64,000 nucleotides of DNA from CBFIGX01 sp965662265. Its GTDB lineage: Bacteria; Bacteroidota; Bacteroidia; Flavobacteriales; UBA7430. The position numbers were made by a program, and so were the translations under genes. A model generated the notes under the pieces. It was not told where the DNA came from, did no database searches, and saw only the letters and a list, made by a program, of their open reading frames with translations. Positions 60,014-64,000 of the stretch are shown here, piece by piece (positions within the stretch are counted from its first letter, which is position 1; each line of letters begins with the position of its first letter). The DNA is taken from the NCBI GenBank assembly GCA_965662265.1, contig CBFIGX010000003.1, positions 142,322 through 206,321 on the forward strand. The letters are read 5' to 3'.

Positions 60014-60555
60014 TAGTTACCTCCTACGTTTTTAGGTTCAGCTTCAGAAATTTTCATTGGGTATTTTTTACGAATATCTTTTTGATTGGCTTTTTCCAGG
60101 TCTGCGTAGTTTACACCAAATTTTCGTTGTGCTTCCTCATCTCTGAGCTCTCGGTAAGCCGCAGAAAGTTCATTTTGCACATTGATATACATTTCGTATG
60201 ATGTTCCTCGGTCATTCTGTAGCGATACAATGGCCTTTTGTGGACTGTCTGATGACTGAGGATCTTTACCAAAATTGTTTAAGAAAGTTTTGGTTCCCTC
60301 TCTTAATTGAGAGATGTCCATGAGCTCCTCTTCAACTAGTAATTGATCCTTAGCATTTACCAGTACCACATAGATGTTTTTAGCTTTAATTTGAGAATCG
60401 TCTTCCAACAGTTCTTCTTCAGGCATTGGCGGTAATTTACGCACCAATCCAGTATCTACGTCCATGGTAGTTGTTACCAGGAAGAAGATAAGAAGCAAGA
60501 AGGCGATATCAGCCATAGAGCCTGCGTTAATCTCGGGTAATGATCTTCTAGACAT
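60013..60555 (-). CDS. ExbD/TolR-type biopolymer transport protein (first copy)
   Basis: 180 aa. INAGSMADIAFLLLIFFLVTT carries the membrane Asp of ExbD; the rest is a periplasmic domain richer in Glu, Gln and Lys than the next gene. Bacteroidota commonly keep two ExbD-like genes after exbB; they probably form mixed dimers in the ExbB pore. Confidence 0.93.
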   Translation of the reverse strand: MSRRSLPEINAGSMADIAFLLLIFFLVTTTMDVDTGLVRKLPPMPEEELLEDDSQIKAKNIYVVLVNAKDQLLVEEELMDISQLREGTKTFLNNFGKDPQSSDSPQKAIVSLQNDRGTSYEMYINVQNELSAAYRELRDEEAQRKFGVNYADLEKANQKDIRKKYPMKISEAEPKNVGGN

Positions 60556-60563
60556 AGTAATTT

Positions 60564-60893
60564 TTATTTGAGCTTTTTAGCAACTTCAGCATACACTGCA
60601 GAAGCCACAGCTCCTACTGCTAGAATGTAAAATGCAATAAGTCCTGTTCCTACTTGTTTAGACACATTTTCTGTAACGCCAAATTTAGCGTAATGTTCAG
60701 TTACTTCGTTCGAAGCAAGTAGGTTAGATAAAATATATACGGCTATTAAAACTCCTAGACCCACCAATACTTGCTTTGCCTTCTTAGGGTGCTCAATCAT
60801 ATGTTTGATTGGAAACACCAAAGCAGCAAGAGCAGCAATTGCTAGTAGGATATAGGTAAGTACAATACCGTAGTTTGCCATGAAATCTCCCAT
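60564..60893 (-). CDS. Small membrane protein in the exbB-exbD operon
   Basis: 109 aa, three hydrophobic segments (about residues 8-28, 43-60 and 82-102) with a positive loop KHMIEHPKKAKQ. I do not know the function; a gene of this sort between exbB and exbD recurs in Bacteroidota operons, so it may be an accessory subunit of the energiser. Confidence 0.8.
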   Translation of the reverse strand: MGDFMANYGIVLTYILLAIAALAALVFPIKHMIEHPKKAKQVLVGLGVLIAVYILSNLLASNEVTEHYAKFGVTENVSKQVGTGLIAFYILAVGAVASAVYAEVAKKLK

Positions 60894-60918
60894 TTCAGTT
60901 TCGTTTAACGGTTCGTAA

Positions 60919-61761
60919 TTATTTTTTAGCCGCTTCTTGGCGCGCTAGAATATCTATTAAAGTGATAGAAGCATCTTCCATAGTATTTACCAAGCTATCG
61001 ATCTTTGCGATAATATAGTTGTAAAATACTTGCAAGATCATTGCTACTATCAAACCAAATACTGTGGTTAATAAGGCCACTTTAATACCTCCGGCAACTA
61101 GGGCAGGAGAAATATTATTGTTGGCTTCAATAGCATCAAATGCACCAATCATACCGATTACGGTACCCATGAAACCTAACATTGGAGCTAGGGCAATGAA
61201 CAATGAAATCCATGAAGTGTTGCGTTCTAAACGTCCCATTTGAACGGATCCATAAGCTACAATAGACTTTTCAACCATGTCTAAACCTTCCGAAGAACGC
61301 TCAAGACCTTGGTAGAAAATTGAGGCTACTGGTCCAGCCGTATTTCGACATACTTCTTTAGCATCTTCCACACCACCTTTGTTTAGGGCTGCGTCGATAT
61401 CTGATAATAACTTATCGGTATTGGTAGTTGCTAAGTTTAAATAGATAATACGCTCTATACAAAGTGCTAAACCTAAGATAAGTGCGATAAGTACAATCCC
61501 CATAAATCCGGCACCACCTTCAATAAACTTTTCTTTAAGAACTTGGTGGAAACTTGCAGGCTCTTCAGTTGCTTGTTCTTGTACAACTGTAGATACGGTA
61601 GGAGCTTCTTCTACCACAGCAGAGTCCATTGTTGTAGAATCTGTTGATGTAGAATCTACAGTCATTTCAGTTGTCGTATCAGTACTGTTTTGCGCCACCG
61701 CTACAGGAGCATTCAAATTCAGCAATCCAAAAATCGCTAGAATAGAAAGTGTCTTTTTCAT
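60919..61761 (-). CDS. ExbB/TolQ/MotA-type proton channel subunit with signal peptide
   Basis: 280 aa. An N-terminal signal peptide (about 1-23, ends VAVAQ) is followed by a ~45-residue Thr/Ser/Asp/Glu-rich periplasmic stretch (about 24-70), then the usual three-helix ExbB core: LALCIERIIYLN, GPVASIFYQGLERSSEG, and the signature MLGFMGTVIGMIGAFDAIE with the long pore helices. Bacteroidota ExbB proteins often have this extra N-terminal region. First gene of the operon with the 109-aa protein and two exbD genes; a good promoter precedes it. Confidence 0.93.
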   Translation of the reverse strand: MKKTLSILAIFGLLNLNAPVAVAQNSTDTTTEMTVDSTSTDSTTMDSAVVEEAPTVSTVVQEQATEEPASFHQVLKEKFIEGGAGFMGIVLIALILGLALCIERIIYLNLATTNTDKLLSDIDAALNKGGVEDAKEVCRNTAGPVASIFYQGLERSSEGLDMVEKSIVAYGSVQMGRLERNTSWISLFIALAPMLGFMGTVIGMIGAFDAIEANNNISPALVAGGIKVALLTTVFGLIVAMILQVFYNYIIAKIDSLVNTMEDASITLIDILARQEAAKK

Positions 61762-61804
61762 CTTTTTGTTATTTGGTTGAATAGTATAAACCCTTTTGTT
61801 AGGG

Positions 61805-61834
61805 CAAATTTAATTAATTCTATGAATACGCAAA
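61805..61834 (-). promoter_or_regulatory. Promoter of the exbB operon
   Basis: On the minus strand TTTG (61834-61831), an 18-nt spacer, then TAAATTTG (61812-61805): a full match to the Bacteroidota promoter pattern. Predicted leader about 39 nt. Confidence 0.7.
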
Positions 61835-61952
61835 GTACATTTTGAATTCTTATCCTTCTTTATTCTTTGTTGGTTAATTATTGGTATGTATTCACAACGA
61901 AAAAATGAATAAGATTGTATGCTGTATGTATAGTCAACAATAAAGGTATGCC

Positions 61953-61960
61953 TATATTTG
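61953..61960 (+). promoter_or_regulatory. -7 box of tatD, predicted leaderless mRNA
   Basis: TATATTTG, perfect TAnnTTTG, ending 4 nt before the tatD ATG at 61965. Confidence 0.65.
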
Positions 61961-61964
61961 CTGC

Positions 61965-62732
61965 ATGATATTTACCGATACACACAGTCATTTGTACGAT
62001 ACAAAATTTGCAGAAGATCGCGAAGAAATGATACAACGAGCCTTTGAAGAAGGGGTAGAGCGCATATTTCTTCCTAATGTAGACCAACATACCGTAAAGC
62101 CCATGTTGGATATTTGTGCAAGATATCCCAATCGATGTTTTCCGATGATGGGTTTGCATCCTTGTCATGTAAAAGAAGATTTTAAAAGTGAATTGGTGCG
62201 ACTACAATCGTATTTAGATAAGGGAAACTACTGTGCTGTAGGAGAAATAGGAATGGATTTGTATTGGGACACCAGCTTTGAGCAGCAACAAAAGGAAGCT
62301 TTTAGAACTCAAATACAGTGGGCCAAAGCAAAAAATCTGCCTATTATTATCCACTGTAGAGATGCTTTTGATCCTATTTTCGAGATTTTAGAGTCTGAGC
62401 GCGATGAACGTCTTAGAGGAATATTTCATTGTTTTACTGGAACCATAGATCAAGCTCAGCAAGCTATAGATCTTAATTTTCACATTGGGTTTGGAGGAGT
62501 GCTTACCTTCAAAAAATCGGGATTAGATTTAGTAGCTGCTCAAATAGACTTGTCGCATATTGTACTAGAAACCGACAGCCCTTATTTAGCTCCAAGTCCT
62601 AATAGAGGTAAGCGCAATGAGAGTTCATACCTCATTCATATTGCACAAAAATTGGCAGATATCCATCAGGTATCCATTCAAGAAATTGCAGCTATTACCA
62701 CGGCAAATTCAAAACAAATATTTGGTAGATAA
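61965..62732 (+). CDS. tatD: TatD-family metal-dependent DNase
   Basis: 255-aa amidohydrolase-like nuclease that removes nucleotides from DNA 3' ends or DNA damage. N-terminal metal motif FTDTHSHLYD, MGLHPCHVK, GEIGMDLYWD, IIHCRDAFDP, GIFHCFTGT and LETDSPYLAPSPNRGKRNE with the Asp at the end. Family members (TatD, YcfH, YjjV) are hard to separate. Its stop lies 1 base before the ansA start, forming an operon. Confidence 0.94.
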   Translation: MIFTDTHSHLYDTKFAEDREEMIQRAFEEGVERIFLPNVDQHTVKPMLDICARYPNRCFPMMGLHPCHVKEDFKSELVRLQSYLDKGNYCAVGEIGMDLYWDTSFEQQQKEAFRTQIQWAKAKNLPIIIHCRDAFDPIFEILESERDERLRGIFHCFTGTIDQAQQAIDLNFHIGFGGVLTFKKSGLDLVAAQIDLSHIVLETDSPYLAPSPNRGKRNESSYLIHIAQKLADIHQVSIQEIAAITTANSKQIFGR

Positions 62733-62733
62733 G

Positions 62734-63747
62734 ATGAAAATACTACTCATATACACAGGGGGAACCATCGGCATGGTTCGCGACGCTGAAAGTGGTTCAT
62801 ACGTTCCTTTTGACTTTCAAAATTTAGAGTCACAAATACCACAAATCAACCAACTCGATTGCGAGTTAGATATAAAATCATACGAGCCAAGTATCGACTC
62901 ATCGAATATGCATCCATCGATATGGGTACAGTTGGCGGAAACCATACAAAACGAGTACGACCAATACCAGGGATTTGTGGTGCTTCACGGTTCAGACACT
63001 ATGGCCTATACCGCTTCAGCTTTGAGTTTTATATTAGAAAACTTAAACAAGCCTGTAATATTAACCGGTTCACAATTACCAAGCGGTGTGCCCCGGACCG
63101 ATGCCAAAGAAAATTTAACAACTGCCATAGAAATTGCTAGCGCAACCCGTAATGGACAACCAGAAGTACCTGAGGTAGCTGTATATTTCGAGTATCAACT
63201 TTATCGAGGTAATAGAACCCACAAAGTAAATGCCGAACATTTTGACGCATTTACTTCTATCAACTACCCACCATTGGCCGAGGCTGGTGTGCATATAAAA
63301 TTCAACCGACGGTATATACAAAACGTAAATGAAGAAAGCTTAATAGTTCACAAATCTTTCAATCCTAATATAGGGGTCTTAAAATTATTTCCGGGCATCA
63401 CTCCATCTACTGTAAAGGCTGTGCTTCATAGTCCTGATAATGACGCCATAGTATTAGAAACATTTGGCGCTGGAAATGCCCCCACCTCAAAATGGTTTAT
63501 AGACGCTATAGGAGAAGCAATCGCAAAAGGGATGTTGGTTCTAAACGTATCTCAGTGCGAAGGCGGTGCTGTAGATTTAGGGCGCTATGAAACTAGTAAG
63601 TCGCTCAAAGATTTGGGTGTTCTTTCCGGGGGCGATATGACTTTTGAAGCGGCTCTTACCAAGCTCATGTTTGTATTAGAATACACCAATGACCTAGCGC
63701 TACAAAAAGAACTATTAGAACGAAGCTTACAGGGAGAACTGACATAA
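62734..63747 (+). CDS. ansA: Type I (cytoplasmic) L-asparaginase
   Basis: About 337 aa. ILLIYTGGTIGM at the start supplies the nucleophile Thr (TGGTIG); the second catalytic motif is VVLHGSDTMAYTASALSF. QLPSGVPRTDAKENL and the C-terminal GNAPTSKWF are also typical of AnsA. No signal peptide. The ATG at 62734 is preferred; an earlier in-frame codon (62617) lies inside tatD and adds sequence unrelated to the family. Confidence 0.95.
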   Translation: MKILLIYTGGTIGMVRDAESGSYVPFDFQNLESQIPQINQLDCELDIKSYEPSIDSSNMHPSIWVQLAETIQNEYDQYQGFVVLHGSDTMAYTASALSFILENLNKPVILTGSQLPSGVPRTDAKENLTTAIEIASATRNGQPEVPEVAVYFEYQLYRGNRTHKVNAEHFDAFTSINYPPLAEAGVHIKFNRRYIQNVNEESLIVHKSFNPNIGVLKLFPGITPSTVKAVLHSPDNDAIVLETFGAGNAPTSKWFIDAIGEAIAKGMLVLNVSQCEGGAVDLGRYETSKSLKDLGVLSGGDMTFEAALTKLMFVLEYTNDLALQKELLERSLQGELT

Positions 63748-63811
63748 ACTTAAATAGTTAGAAGCATCCTATATAATTTAACATATTTACTTATTTTAGC
63801 GCCCAGAAACT

Positions 63812-63896
63812 AGAGAGGTGGCCGAGTGGCTTAAGGCGCACGCTTGGAAAGCGTGTAAACGGAAACGTTTCGGGGGTTCGAATCCCTTCCTCTCTG
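63812..63896 (+). tRNA. tRNA-Ser (anticodon GGA)
   Basis: 85 nt. Acceptor AGAGAGG / CCTCTCT, D arm GGCCGAGTGGCTTAAGGC region, anticodon stem CACGC / GCGTG with loop TTGGAAA (anticodon GGA), a long class II variable arm (about 17 nt), T arm GGGGG/TTCGAATCCC-type, discriminator G as in serine tRNAs. CCA is not encoded. Downstream are two small hairpins. Confidence 0.93.
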
Positions 63897-63900
63897 CTAG

Positions 63901-63924
63901 GGCCTATTTCAAGGCCAGTCGATT
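63901..63924 (+). terminator. Hairpin after tRNA-Ser
   Basis: GGCCT-ATTTCA-AGGCC stem, about 5 bases after the tRNA, followed by a T-rich tail (GATTTTTT). Probably ends the tRNA transcript. Confidence 0.55.
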
Positions 63925-63956
63925 TTTTCAAATCATTGATTTTCAGAAGTTTTAAG

Positions 63957-63988
63957 AAAGTACCATTTTTCAAAAAAGGTACTTTTTT
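63957..63988 (+). terminator. Second hairpin with T run near the window end
   Basis: AAAGTACC / GGTACTTT stem, 13-nt loop, followed by a T run. May terminate on either strand. The interval from 63897 to the end shows no credible gene. Confidence 0.6.
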
Positions 63989-64000
63989 GCATACCTTAAT

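Noticed and set aside
62617..62733. Longer N-terminus of the asparaginase
   Set aside because: It overlaps tatD by more than 100 bases and adds residues unlike AnsA; ATG 62734 fits the family exactly.
63791..63973. Short open frame on minus near the window end
   Set aside because: It runs through the tRNA-Ser gene and the downstream hairpins, so it is chance.

Overview
The window looks like a chromosomal segment of a marine, AT-rich member of Bacteroidota, most likely Flavobacteriales. Four things support this: the core genes of the type IX secretion system (PorP/SprF-like, GldK, GldL, GldM, GldN), secreted proteins with Por-type C-terminal sorting tails and GCTD-type Cys repeats, Bacteroidota-style promoters (TTTG or TTG, about 17-21 nt, then TAnnTTTG), and start codons that almost never have a Shine-Dalgarno sequence. 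No plasmid, phage, insertion sequence or CRISPR feature was seen.

Layout. 1-11422 is a division and cell wall (dcw) cluster, murE(partial)-mraY-murD-ftsW-murG-murC-ftsQ-ftsA-ftsZ, all on + with gaps or overlaps of a few bases, followed by a YqeY-like gene. 11927-14752 holds a Kazal-like lipoprotein and groSL. 14902-19118 is a minus-strand operon miaB - sigma-54 activator - lptE - TPR protein - secG. topA (19329) is divergent from it. An arginase-like protein with a degraded metal site follows. 22989-28447 is the T9SS block porP/sprF-gldKLMN. Then come an FAD oxidoreductase and an ABC-F ATPase.

31467-42916 is the most accessory part: five large secreted proteins with GCTD/TSP3-like repeats, a 25-residue coiled-coil repeat, a leucine-rich repeat domain, a CxxCH domain and a recurring C-terminal module ending in a G-x-G/A-Y-x-I-K signature. 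It is interrupted by the era-der operon and an initiator tRNA gene. The proteins are plausible cargo of the T9SS encoded about 4 kb upstream.

42965-48144 has a lipoprotein, an unknown protein, a TlpA-like thioredoxin, purT, and a three-gene minus-strand operon (GT32-like glycosyltransferase, CDP-alcohol phosphatidyltransferase, DcsG-like ATP-grasp) that may make a modified envelope lipid. 48354-52564 is the phosphate uptake operon pstS-pstC-pstA-pstB-phoU with repeat operators upstream. 52734-63747 contains a CAU tRNA, a HAD phosphatase, methylmalonyl-CoA epimerase, an MsbA-like exporter, rbfA, a LolC/E-like permease, dus, a CPBP protease, an exbB-x-exbD-exbD energy transduction operon, and tatD-ansA. 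A tRNA-Ser gene lies near the end.

The observations most worth following are: the repeated C-terminal module of the secreted proteins and a second, non-canonical C-terminal tail; the lipid-like cassette; candidate pho operators; and a set of genes (rbfA, tatD, purT, era) whose -7 box lies only 4-7 nt from the start codon, predicting leaderless mRNAs. All functional calls are from reading motifs; no database search was run.
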